This document shows, piece by piece, positions 22,396 to 29,530 of a stretch of DNA of 34,762 nucleotides. Below the pieces are notes generated by a model, which saw nothing but the letters and a program-made list of their open reading frames with translations, searched no databases and was not told the origin of the DNA. Source of the stretch: Desulfobacterales bacterium (lineage in GTDB: Bacteria > Desulfobacterota > Desulfobacteria > Desulfobacterales > CAFBRK01); contig JAIPEL010000038.1 of NCBI GenBank assembly GCA_021737185.1, forward strand, positions 1 through 34,762, read 5' to 3'. Numbering within the stretch: the first letter of the stretch is position 1; every line of letters begins with the position of its first letter. A program made the position numbers and the translations under genes.

Positions 22396-23655
22396 TTATT
22401 TCATGACTTGCAGCACTCCGTCGATTCGGGCCAGACTCCTTGCCGCCTCTTGCCGGTCCTTTTTCGAAAGCTTGCCGGAGGCGGCCATCTTGGCCAACGC
22501 TTCCACCGTATCGTAGATGCTGTCGAAGGCCCCTTTCACGTCGAGATCATCGTTCATTCGCTCCTCAAAACCGGTTGCAAGGCGCCGAATCAAACCGGGG
22601 GCTGATTCCTGGGAACGGGCCGCCGTCCTTCCTTCATCGGCGATTTTCGCCGCCAGACCGCAAAAGGTGTCGATCCTGCCCCGGGCCAGGTGGAGATGAT
22701 CCCGGTTCAGATCGATCTTCTGCCGGTAGTGGCCGTAAATCAGGTAAAAGCGAAGGTGGCGCGGGGCAAATCCATTGGCCAGGACATCTTCCACGTAGAC
22801 GATGTTGCCCCGGCTTTTGGACATCTTCAACCCGTCTACCAGCACGTGCTCGCCGTGGAGCCAGTAGTTGGCAAATTTTTTGCCGGAGACGCCTTCGATC
22901 ACGGCGATGTTGTAGTCGTGGTGGCGGTAGAGGTTGTCGATCCCCCCGCAGCTGATGTCGATCCGGTATCCCAGATGCTTGGTGATCATCGCCGGGTCCT
23001 GCACGTTCCAGGAAGGCCGTCCCTTTCCCAGCTCGGTCTCCCAGTAGATATCGCTGTCGGCATTCTTCTTTCGGCCCATCCACAGGACGAAATCGCCCAG
23101 GTTCCAGCGATGTCCGGGATAGGTGTCTTTGTGAAACCGGACTTTTTTCTCGGGCCATCGACTCATGTCCAGACCATAGAGTTTTCCGAATCCCTTGAAC
23201 TTCAGCGGATCGTAATAGATGTTTTTCCCGTGCCGGTAGGCGATCCCCTTGTCGAGAAGCCGCTGGATCAGGTGCACGGCCTGGTCGATGCTGGTCGAGG
23301 ACCGGGAGACCGCCGATTCGGGAAGTGCGATCCGGAGAAGGCGGCACTCTTTGAAGAATCGTTCCGCCACGGGTTCGGTCAACTCCTTGAGCGACACCTC
23401 CCGTCTGCGGGCTTCATCGACCGCCTTGTCTTCCACATCGGTGAAGTTGATCAGCCGCTGAACCGGATATCCGAGATAGTCGAGATAGCGCTGCAGCACG
23501 TCTTCGAACAGAAAGGTCCGGTAGTTGCCGATGTGGGGCCAGCTGTAGATCGAGGGGCCGCAGGTGAAGATTTTCACCGGGCCGTCTTTCTCCCTTGGCT
23601 TGAAGATTTCCTTTCGGTCTGTCAGGGTGTTTTTCAAACAGAGTCGCGACGGCAT
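22396..23655 (-). CDS. Divergent cysteinyl-tRNA synthetase paralog without an intact zinc site
   Basis: A 419-residue class I synthetase-fold protein. The CysRS-like N-terminus is KIFTCGPSIYSWPHIGNYRT (Cys32, HIGH-type PHIGN), then INFTDVEDKAVDEARRRE, and the KMSKS loop is GLKMSKSRGNIVYVED (277-281). In true CysRS four residues bind the zinc that selects cysteine: Cys28, Cys209, His234 and Glu238 in E. coli. Here Cys32 and a His remain (YRHHDYN), but the segment equal to WHIECSAM is WNVQDPAM (Cys to Asp220) and the residue equal to Glu238 is Asn249. HGGG is replaced by SCGG. The anticodon-binding C-terminus is shortened. It is likely a ligase for another amino acid or small molecule, with a role that cannot be told from context. 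Confidence 0.85.
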   Translation of the reverse strand: MPSRLCLKNTLTDRKEIFKPREKDGPVKIFTCGPSIYSWPHIGNYRTFLFEDVLQRYLDYLGYPVQRLINFTDVEDKAVDEARRREVSLKELTEPVAERFFKECRLLRIALPESAVSRSSTSIDQAVHLIQRLLDKGIAYRHGKNIYYDPLKFKGFGKLYGLDMSRWPEKKVRFHKDTYPGHRWNLGDFVLWMGRKKNADSDIYWETELGKGRPSWNVQDPAMITKHLGYRIDISCGGIDNLYRHHDYNIAVIEGVSGKKFANYWLHGEHVLVDGLKMSKSRGNIVYVEDVLANGFAPRHLRFYLIYGHYRQKIDLNRDHLHLARGRIDTFCGLAAKIADEGRTAARSQESAPGLIRRLATGFEERMNDDLDVKGAFDSIYDTVEALAKMAASGKLSKKDRQEAARSLARIDGVLQVMK

Positions 23656-24025
23656 GGAAACTCCCTTTTACAGGTATGTTAGAATCGTTCCCGGTAGGGA
23701 TTGTCAAACAGCCGATCTATGACCGTGAGTTCGCGGGACGCATGTGCATATCAAGCTCTCTCAAACGGAACGGATTATGACAATCTCTATAACCATGATT
23801 TGAACCAGTTCCAGCCACCGTTGCAAAATCAACCGATGTTGAAGTAATCTATGGATCGGTGGTTTCTTAGCCAAAGCGCCGTCATTCCCGCGGAGGCGGG
23901 CATCCAGTCCATTTATTTCAGAACATGCCTGGGTGCCCGCCTCCGCGGGCATGACAGAAAAACTCCGCGGTCCCTGAGATAATTATCCATATAAAAGATG
24001 TAGTTTACCCTGCGGAACCGAATCG
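23656..24025. other. Gene-free spacer containing a CGTCATTCC hairpin
   Basis: About 370 bases between the divergent CysRS-like and SpmAB genes. It holds the hairpin repeat described separately and otherwise no conserved frame. The minus-strand frame at 23761-23952 is simply the translated repeat (the MPAEAGTQ...LRGNDG pattern typical of these elements). Confidence 0.6.
23881..23955. repeat. CGTCATTCC hairpin repeat with 22-bp arms, copy 3
   Basis: GTCATTCCCGCGGAGGCGGG at 23881 is inverted at 23934-23955 (TGCCCGCCTCCGCGGGCATG) with one mismatch over 22 bases, around a 31-base loop. It shares the CGTCATTCC core of the elements at 18792 and 31919 but lacks their long outer terminal repeats. Confidence 0.75.
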
Positions 24026-25318
24026 ATGAACCTTATTTTTCTTGCCATCGTCCTGATCGCGGTTTTTTTCGCCGGGTGGCGGCAGGTTGCCGGGCCCCTG
24101 TCCCCGACGGCACCACCCCCCATGGAGGCGCTTTCCGCGGCCATGGTCGATTCAGCCGGCGGCGCCGTAGAGCTGGCCATCGGCCTGGTCGGCGTGATGG
24201 CCCTGTTTCTGGGACTGATGAAGGTCGCCGAAGAAGGCGGAATGCTGAAAATCCTTTCCCGGCTGATCCGCCCCCTGATGGTCCGCCTTTTTCCGGAGGT
24301 TCCGCCCGACCACCCGGCCATGGGGGCCATGATTTTGAATATGGCGGCCAACGCTTTGGGGCTCGGCAATGCGGCGACGCCCTTCGGCATCCGGGCCATG
24401 CAGGAGCTTAACCGCCTCAATGACCGCCCGGGGACCGCCACCGACGCCATGGTGCTCTTTCTGGCCATCAACACCTCCAGTGTGACCCTGCTGCCCACCG
24501 GCGTCATCGCCCTTCGGGCCGCCGCCGGGTCCAGCGGTCCGGCGGCGGTTCTGCCCACGACACTGTTTGCCACCTTCGGCTCCACGCTGGTCGCCATCGC
24601 CGCCGCCAAGCTCTACCGCCGCCTGGCGCCGATCCGCAGGGACGACACCGGCGAGGGGACGCCGGAAGCATCGGCCGAGAACGCTTTAAGCGATGAACCG
24701 CCGGCAGAGACGGAGGCCGGCTACCCTCTTTGGGCCAGCATCACCACCCTGGCGGGCCTCGCCGCCCTGATTCCCCTGGCTATATGGTTCGGACCGGACC
24801 TTTCGCCGTGGATTCTGCCCCTGCTGATGGCAGGATTCCTCGTTTTCGGGAAACTTCGCAAGGTTCGCATCTATGAATCGTTTGTGGAAGGGGCCAAGGA
24901 CGGATTCCAGGTGGCTTTGCGCATCATTCCCTATCTGGTGGCCATTCTGGTGGCCGTGGGCATGCTGCGGGCCAGCGGAGCGCTGGACGTCATGGTCTCC
25001 GTTTTGGGGCCGGTAACCGGAAAAGTGGGGCTGCCGGCAGAAGCCCTTCCCATGGCCCTGATGCGGCCCCTGTCCGGATCCGGCGCCTACGGCGTTCTGG
25101 CCTCGATCATCCAGGACCCGGCGGTGGGGCCCGACAGCTACACCGGTGTTCTGGTCTCCACGCTGCAGGGATCGACGGAGACCACCTTCTACGTGCTGGC
25201 CGTCTATTTCGGCGCGGTACAGGTACGCCGGGTTCGCCATGCCCTGGCCGCCGGCCTGACCGCGGACCTGGCCGGCGTGGCGTTTGCGGTGCTGGCCTGT
25301 TCCTTTTTACTCCGCTGA
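24026..25318 (+). CDS. SpmA-SpmB fusion: nucleoside-recognition (Gate) domain membrane protein
   Basis: A 430-residue membrane protein combining both spore maturation protein halves. The SpmA-like N-half has SAAMVDSAGGAVELAIGLVG, the MILNMAANALGLGNAATPFG core and LLPTGVIALRA. A polar linker (about 205-235) joins the SpmB-like C-half with GAKDGFQVALRIIPYLVAIL, then MRPLSGSGAYGVLASII and STLQGSTETTFYVLAVYFG. SpmA and SpmB are separate genes in sporulating Firmicutes; fused forms occur in Gram-negative bacteria that do not form spores, so a general transport role is likely, substrate unknown. It is single-gene on the plus strand, starting in a weak ribosome site context. Confidence 0.88.
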   Translation: MNLIFLAIVLIAVFFAGWRQVAGPLSPTAPPPMEALSAAMVDSAGGAVELAIGLVGVMALFLGLMKVAEEGGMLKILSRLIRPLMVRLFPEVPPDHPAMGAMILNMAANALGLGNAATPFGIRAMQELNRLNDRPGTATDAMVLFLAINTSSVTLLPTGVIALRAAAGSSGPAAVLPTTLFATFGSTLVAIAAAKLYRRLAPIRRDDTGEGTPEASAENALSDEPPAETEAGYPLWASITTLAGLAALIPLAIWFGPDLSPWILPLLMAGFLVFGKLRKVRIYESFVEGAKDGFQVALRIIPYLVAILVAVGMLRASGALDVMVSVLGPVTGKVGLPAEALPMALMRPLSGSGAYGVLASIIQDPAVGPDSYTGVLVSTLQGSTETTFYVLAVYFGAVQVRRVRHALAAGLTADLAGVAFAVLACSFLLR

Positions 25319-25396
25319 CAGGAAAACCTGCGCATCGGCTGCGAAGTGGGCGACCCAGGACGCCGGCGCGGTCGTTGAGCCATAAAGGAGGATGTC

Positions 25397-26485
25397 TTGA
25401 AGAGAAATATCGAATCCATTCTCGTGCTGGGTCTGGGAAAAGTGGGGACATTGGTGGGAATTTTGCTCGAAAAAACCGGATTTGTCGTTGTCGGTGCAGA
25501 TCTTCGCCAACAAACCGGACTTCCTTTTGAGACCAAAACACTCGATGTAACCGATGTCGAGCAGGTCACGGAGATGATGAAAAAACATGACGCCGTCGTT
25601 TCCTGTCTTCCCTACCGTTTTAACCTAAAAATCGCGGCCCGGGCCTGTCGGCATGGGATTCATTATTTCGATCTGACCGAAGATGTCCCCACCACAAAGC
25701 AAATCATCAAATTGAGCGAATCGGCCGAATCCGTTCTGGCGCCTCAATGCGGGTTGGCTCCCGGATTCATCGGCATCGTCGGCGCCGCTTTAGCGGAAAA
25801 ATTTGAAAAGGTAAGAAGTCTGAAACTGCGGGTCGGCGCGCTTCCCCAGCACCCGACGGGGCTGTTGGGATATGCCTTCAACTGGTCGCCGGAAGGCGTC
25901 GTAAACGAATATCTCAATGACTGCGAAGTCATCGAAGACGGGGTTCACAAGTGGGTGTCGCCCATGGAGTGGATCGAAAAGCTCGTCATTGACGGGATCC
26001 AGTTGGAGGCGTTTACGACCTCGGGGGGGCTGGGCACCATGTGCGAAACCTATCTGGGGCGCATTGAAAACCTGGATTACAAAAGCATCCGTTACTCCGG
26101 GCATGTAAAATTGATGAACTTTTTCTTTCACGAACTGCTGATGAGAGAAGACCGTAAGACGGCCGGTGAAATTTTGACGAATGCAAAGCCGCCTGTAAAA
26201 CAAGATGTCGTATATATCCACGCATCGGCCGAGGGCTGGCAAAACAGGGAACTGATTCGCGATGAATTCGTGAACTCGTACTATCCCATCGACATCGGTG
26301 ACAGATCGTGGAGTGCGATTTCCTGGACGACCGCTGCCTCGGCCTGTGCCGTCGTTGAGATGGTGGTCAACGGCGCCATACCGAACAAAGGGTTTGTCAA
26401 ACAGGAGTCCATTTCATTACAAGCGTTTCTCCAGACCCACAACGGCCGATTGTACGAATCGAAGCCCCATGGCGGTCCAATATAG
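25397..26485 (+). CDS. Saccharopine dehydrogenase-family NAD(P)-dependent oxidoreductase
   Basis: A 362-residue enzyme. The Rossmann start is ILVLGLGKVGTLVGILLEK (GxGxxG), followed by LDVTDVEQVTEMMKKHDAVV and SCLPYRFNLKIAARACRHGI (saccharopine reductase / lysine 6-dehydrogenase pattern). LAPQCGLAPGFIGIVGAAL and the EAFTTSGGLGTMCETYLG motif belong to the C-terminal domain. The start is TTG at 25397, directly supported by AAGGAGG six bases before it. Likely reactions are oxidative deamination of an amino acid side chain or a carboxynorspermidine-type reduction; which one is not visible. It is 78 bases downstream of the SpmAB gene but has its own ribosome site. Confidence 0.85.
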   Translation: MKRNIESILVLGLGKVGTLVGILLEKTGFVVVGADLRQQTGLPFETKTLDVTDVEQVTEMMKKHDAVVSCLPYRFNLKIAARACRHGIHYFDLTEDVPTTKQIIKLSESAESVLAPQCGLAPGFIGIVGAALAEKFEKVRSLKLRVGALPQHPTGLLGYAFNWSPEGVVNEYLNDCEVIEDGVHKWVSPMEWIEKLVIDGIQLEAFTTSGGLGTMCETYLGRIENLDYKSIRYSGHVKLMNFFFHELLMREDRKTAGEILTNAKPPVKQDVVYIHASAEGWQNRELIRDEFVNSYYPIDIGDRSWSAISWTTAASACAVVEMVVNGAIPNKGFVKQESISLQAFLQTHNGRLYESKPHGGPI

Positions 26486-26824
26486 GCGTGCGCAAAACAT
26501 CCATTTCTTCGCGGTGCGAATCCGGAACGACATCAGCGTCTTTCTATAATCCCCCGGGGTGTGATATTATATCATAACTACCCGGTATAAAATATCGGGG
26601 GCCAGCCAAATCAGCATGTTTCATGCCAAGGATTGAAAGCAGGAATATTCAGTGGGTTATGTAAGGAAGGTCCGAAATATAGACGGATATTGCACAAATT
26701 TCAGGGCCGTTTTCACCGAATTCTGTGCACCTGACTTTTCCGGAATGGTATCAACAGTGCTGAATCAGCCCGCATTTTTGCCGAATTATTCAATAAACGC
26801 GCAAAATCGCACGCTACTCACTAG
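26486..26824. other. AT-rich gene-free stretch left of the cassette-like island
   Basis: No credible gene. It holds an inverted repeat CCCCCG...CGGGGG at 26551-26601 that encloses the palindrome TGATATTATATCA (26562-26574), and ends in CACTAG just before the island. The composition drops to AT-rich here. It may carry the host's original insertion site for the island or a promoter for its genes. Confidence 0.5.
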
Positions 26825-26849
26825 TTAGCCGCACCCGAAGGAGGACAAT

Positions 26850-27062
26850 GTGGCAAAAAGTACCGATTTTTCGAAATGCCCTTACCACATCAAGCAACCG
26901 TGCCCTGGATTAACTTTTGGCAACGAAGCAAGGTCTTCTAAGACTGTTGTCGTGACCACTGAAGACGGAAAGATCTTTGTTGATTATTTTGACTTTATTC
27001 GCAGCCACGAATACAAATGCATCGAGTGTCCAATAAATAAGCCAAAACGGGCGATATTATGA
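26850..27062 (+). CDS. Small Cys-containing protein of the island, unknown
   Basis: A 70-residue protein from a GTG with AAGGAGGAC just before it. It reads MAKSTDFSKCPYHIKQPCPG at the N-terminus and HEYKCIECPINKPKRAIL at the C-terminus, giving two Cys pairs (CPYHIKQPC and CIEC) that could bind a metal. No signal peptide or helix of membrane type. The family is not recognised. It is the first gene of the cassette-like island. Confidence 0.6.
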   Translation: MAKSTDFSKCPYHIKQPCPGLTFGNEARSSKTVVVTTEDGKIFVDYFDFIRSHEYKCIECPINKPKRAIL

Positions 27063-27098
27063 CGATAGGAATCCAACAAAGGCTATGATATAAGGAAA

Positions 27099-27518
27099 AT
27101 GCAAACTCAATTTCTCGTTGCGCTTTTAGTAGCATTAGTCGCTGTTCTACTTACCGTTTGGGTTAGTAGCGCAAGAGAAAAACATAAGAAACAAGTACCT
27201 CAAAAGCAATTCAACACTATTGTACTTGATGACAACGGAAAGAAGAGATACTTTTCATGGCATAGTCGGGATCCAATACACTTGATTGAGAACGAAGGCC
27301 AAGATCAACAGTTACTCGATTTTTTGGTTCCACTGCGTGACGCCATCTACGAACACTCAGATATGAAACCTCAGTTCAGTTTTCCTCATGATCTCAAAGG
27401 TGAAATTGTTTACGAAATATCGCCAGATTTCCAATCGAAATGGCGCCTACTCGGAGGAAGAGGGGATGGACCAGGAGATCAAGTGTTAGTACTCTTGCCT
27501 CCTCGTCATCGAAGTTAA
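27099..27518 (+). CDS. Membrane-anchored hypothetical protein of the island
   Basis: A 139-residue protein with one N-terminal transmembrane helix (QFLVALLVALVAVLLTVWVS) followed by a positively charged segment, so the remaining part may be outside the membrane or cytoplasmic. The soluble part has FNTIVLDDNGKKRYFSWHSR and ends GGRGDGPGDQVLVLLPPRHR. No family is recognised. It starts 36 bases after the preceding gene, downstream of ATAAGGAAA. Confidence 0.6.
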   Translation: MQTQFLVALLVALVAVLLTVWVSSAREKHKKQVPQKQFNTIVLDDNGKKRYFSWHSRDPIHLIENEGQDQQLLDFLVPLRDAIYEHSDMKPQFSFPHDLKGEIVYEISPDFQSKWRLLGGRGDGPGDQVLVLLPPRHRS

Positions 27519-27594
27519 CATCGGCATTCATCAGATCGCCATTCCGTGGTCGCTCCATGGAAACGGGTGATCCCGGGCTCTCAGGATTGCCACT

Positions 27595-27894
27595 ATGACT
27601 CTAAATCCGAAGCAAGTAAAGGTGGTGATAGCATCAGCTGCAATTTTCATTGCCATGGGGCTGTGCCCGCCATGGACCTATACTCTCGACTCTGAATCAA
27701 TTCATCGCGAAAAACCTGCAGGGTACGCTTTAATTATTGCACCACCTGCCCCTGAGAGGAAAGCGCCTGCATTTGGAGTTCGTTTGGATATATCCCGTCT
27801 TTTAGTGCAGTGGCTTGTTCTGGGCGCAGCAACAGTGGGGGCGGTTTTGCTTGTTAAAGAGCCTCGTGTGGAAAAAGGTTCCCCAGAGCTATAA
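27595..27894 (+). CDS. Small two-helix membrane protein of the island
   Basis: A 99-residue protein with hydrophobic helices near residues 9-26 (VVIASAAIFIAMGLCPPW) and 68-86 (LLVQWLVLGAATVGAVLLVK). The loop between holds EKPAGYALIIAPPAPERKAP and FGVRLDISRL. Uncharacterised small proteins with this layout (PPW-Y-T, a PAGYALI-PP-P loop, then a second helix) occur in many bacteria; their function is not known to me. It is 76 bases after the preceding gene. Confidence 0.6.
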   Translation: MTLNPKQVKVVIASAAIFIAMGLCPPWTYTLDSESIHREKPAGYALIIAPPAPERKAPAFGVRLDISRLLVQWLVLGAATVGAVLLVKEPRVEKGSPEL

Positions 27895-27983
27895 AAAAGT
27901 ACGGCCGGACAGCAACTACGTTGCACTCCATTGCATCCGGTGAAATTATCATTTTCTGCGACGCCTTTAAAAAAGGAGAGAAT

Positions 27984-28256
27984 ATGGATGCTTTTTTGGA
28001 TGATATAGAAACAGAATGGAAAACAGTACCAGAATACAAAAATGTTAAAGCTGAGTATTGGGCTCCAGGGAAGGCTCAAAAGGAGACTTGCCCAAAAGGA
28101 TGCAAATTGGAAATATATGAAGATACTCCTACACAGTGGGGACGGACAGTAGGGCATGATGCCTACCGCCAGACAAGAATATGCCGGAAACATGGTTTCG
28201 CTATAATTTATGCTATAACCGGTCCCACCGCATCTGCTTCAAATTGGAAGCCATGA
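27984..28256 (+). CDS. Hypothetical protein of the island, 90 residues
   Basis: The ATG at 27984 follows AAAGGAGAGAAT, a good ribosome site; the longer frame from 27921 starts inside a hairpin. It reads MDAFLDDIETEWKTVPEYKN and contains a CPKGC pair and a further Cys (RICRKHGFA). No membrane segment or known family is seen. Its TGA overlaps the ATG of the next gene (ATGA), so the two are translationally coupled. Confidence 0.6.
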   Translation: MDAFLDDIETEWKTVPEYKNVKAEYWAPGKAQKETCPKGCKLEIYEDTPTQWGRTVGHDAYRQTRICRKHGFAIIYAITGPTASASNWKP

Positions 28257-28654
28257 CAAAATTGCAAGAACATACTGAATGTACCTGTTGTGGAGCCGAA
28301 ATAGGTGAGGACTCTGATACTGATGGGAAAAGAAATCCTTGTAAGATTTGTGGGAGTACCAAGCGTATTTATAATATTTCAATTACTGAAAAAGCCATTA
28401 TGCGTGATGGATATGGAATATCGGTAAGAAGCCCTGGGAAAAAAAGATCGCACATCGAGGAAAAATCAATTCCGGATTATTCATACAGTAGAGGAAAGAA
28501 AGTTCATCGCCAGCAACTGTTTCATAGAGGAAATGATAAATATTTTGAAAGAATTACAGATTATGAAACTGGTGAAATCATTCATCAATGTGAGGAGGCG
28601 CTTTCAAAGCATAGAGGACATGGAAATGCAAAGCGGAATAAAGAAAGTGGCTAA
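28253..28654 (+). CDS. Zinc-ribbon hypothetical protein of the island
   Basis: A 133-residue protein starting MTKLQEHTECTCCGAEIGED. Two CxxC knuckles, CTCCG and CKICG, spaced about 20 residues form a zinc ribbon. The C-terminal half, HRQQLFHRGNDKYFERITDY followed by ETGEIIHQCEEALSKHRGHG, matches a widespread uncharacterised family with the pattern ND-x-Y-x-E-x-x-T-D-x-x-TGE-x-x-x-x-x-x-x-x-LSxHxGHGxAK. Its function is unknown. The stop codon TAA overlaps the R'' box of the attC-like site, a common feature of integron cassettes. Confidence 0.7.
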   Translation: MTKLQEHTECTCCGAEIGEDSDTDGKRNPCKICGSTKRIYNISITEKAIMRDGYGISVRSPGKKRSHIEEKSIPDYSYSRGKKVHRQQLFHRGNDKYFERITDYETGEIIHQCEEALSKHRGHGNAKRNKESG

Positions 28655-28752
28655 CATCCGCCTGGGGCAGACGGCGGGAAAATCGCGGTTTTTCGCTAAA
28701 GCCATACAAGGTTGAACTTTTGATGGGCCGCTGCTCAGGCGGGGCGTTACAC
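28649..28752 (+). other. attC-like recombination site (degenerate)
   Basis: Left boxes GGCTAAC (28649-28655) and CCGCCTGGGGCAG (28658-28670) pair with right boxes CTGCTCAGGCGG (28731-28742) and GTTACAC (28746-28752). Over the inner part, CGCCTG/CAGGCG, GCAG/CTGC and CGGC/GCCG match, with an unpaired G and an unpaired A on the left arm, in the style of attC extrahelical bases. The present right-hand R box (GTTACAC) is a weak match to the left one (TAAC only), but the sequence at the island's left end (GTTAGCC) matches perfectly. Confidence 0.5.
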
Positions 28753-28892
28753 AATGCCTTCACATTCAATCGAAACCCGCCGCGCGGACTACACTCCCAA
28801 TTCCCGGTAACCTTCAATTTGACACCGGATTTGAATTTCCGCCTTCCGGCCCGTAAAACGTCTGCGTCAGGACATTTGCGTGAGGTCTTCTC

Positions 28893-29357
28893 ATGTCCCC
28901 CCTGAAAAATCCCCGGACGTTGAAATGGATTATGAACCTGTGGCCCCCCTACCTGGGCGCAGGCATCCGGGTGCGAAAGATCGCCGCTGACTGGCGGTCC
29001 GCAGAGGTCTGCCTGACCCTGCGGTGGTTCAACCGAAACTATGTGAACACCCATTTCGGCGGCAGCCTCTTTGCCATGGTCGACCCTTTTTTCATGCTTC
29101 TGCTGATCAATCTTCTGGGAAGGGAATACCGGGTCTGGGACAAGCGAGCCGACATCGAGTTCGTCTCGCCGGGCAGAGGCACGGTCACGGCGCGATTTCA
29201 TATCGATGATCCGCTCCTGGACAGGATCCGCGAAAAAACCCGCAGCGGGGACAAACATTTCGAAAAGCTGCCGGTGGTCGTAAAAGACGAAGGCGGCCGG
29301 ATCGTCGCACGCATCAATAAAATCCTGTATTTCCGAAAAAAGCCGGATTCCCAATGA
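28893..29357 (+). CDS. DUF4442/PaaI-like hotdog thioesterase
   Basis: A 154-residue protein of the hotdog-fold family. Motifs are LNPW-type NLWPPYLGAGIRVRKIAADW, then NYVNTHFGGSLFAMVDPFFM (the loop-and-helix of the hotdog core) and DKRADIEFVSPGRGTVTARF. Proteins of this type hydrolyse acyl-CoA or act as thioester-binding domains in lipid or aromatic metabolism. The substrate is not predictable. It lies just right of the attC-like site, outside the AT-rich island, and is on the same strand. Confidence 0.8.
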   Translation: MSPLKNPRTLKWIMNLWPPYLGAGIRVRKIAADWRSAEVCLTLRWFNRNYVNTHFGGSLFAMVDPFFMLLLINLLGREYRVWDKRADIEFVSPGRGTVTARFHIDDPLLDRIREKTRSGDKHFEKLPVVVKDEGGRIVARINKILYFRKKPDSQ

Positions 29358-29470
29358 CCCCGTGAGGCCGACGGTTTACAACTACGTCGATGAAGGTTAG
29401 CATCTCATCGACTACTGAGGGCTGGTAGCAGCCGACCGCTTCGGCTGTCGACCCGGTTTGTTTTGGAAAT

Positions 29471-29514
29471 GTTTCGCGGCACGCGAAACCATCATACAGT
29501 CGCGGCAGCGACTG
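29471..29514 (+). repeat. Double-hairpin repeat, copy C
   Basis: GTTTCGCG-GCA-CGCGAAAC at 29471-29489 has the same 8-bp stem as copy A at 6861. CAGTCGC-GGCA-GCGACTG at 29497-29514 follows after a 7-base linker. It ends 16 bases before the ATG of the NYN gene, overlapping its likely ribosome-binding region. Confidence 0.75.
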
Positions 29515-29530
29515 GATGCAGGAGAAACCG

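Larger units (their letters stand above)
26825..28746 (+). mobile_element. Candidate integron-type gene cassette of 1.9 kb with five small genes
   Basis: The region is clearly AT-richer than its surroundings and all five genes point to the attC-like end at 28649. Its left edge is G|TTAGCC (26824-26830), 19 bases before the first GTG and next to a ribosome site, as in cassettes with short leaders. Its right end has the outer box GGCTAAC (28649-28655), which is the exact reverse complement of GTTAGCC. If the segment were excised between the G and TT at each end, the circle's attC would have a 7/7 matching R pair. No integrase gene lies in the window. The host end at right reads G|TTACAC. Five genes is more than the one or two of typical cassettes. 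Confidence 0.5.

Noticed and set aside
23761-23952. Minus-strand 63-residue frame MPAEAGTQ...
   Set aside because: It is the translation of the CGTCATTCC hairpin repeat, a common source of false small genes.
27060-27098. ATCCAACAAAGGC between the first two island genes as a second attC
   Set aside because: It resembles an R'' box, but the gap is only 36 bases and no matching R' box or inverted inner boxes follow.
27519-27594. GTTAACATCGGC after the second island gene as an attC
   Set aside because: No partner box and no inner pairing could be found in the 76-base gap.
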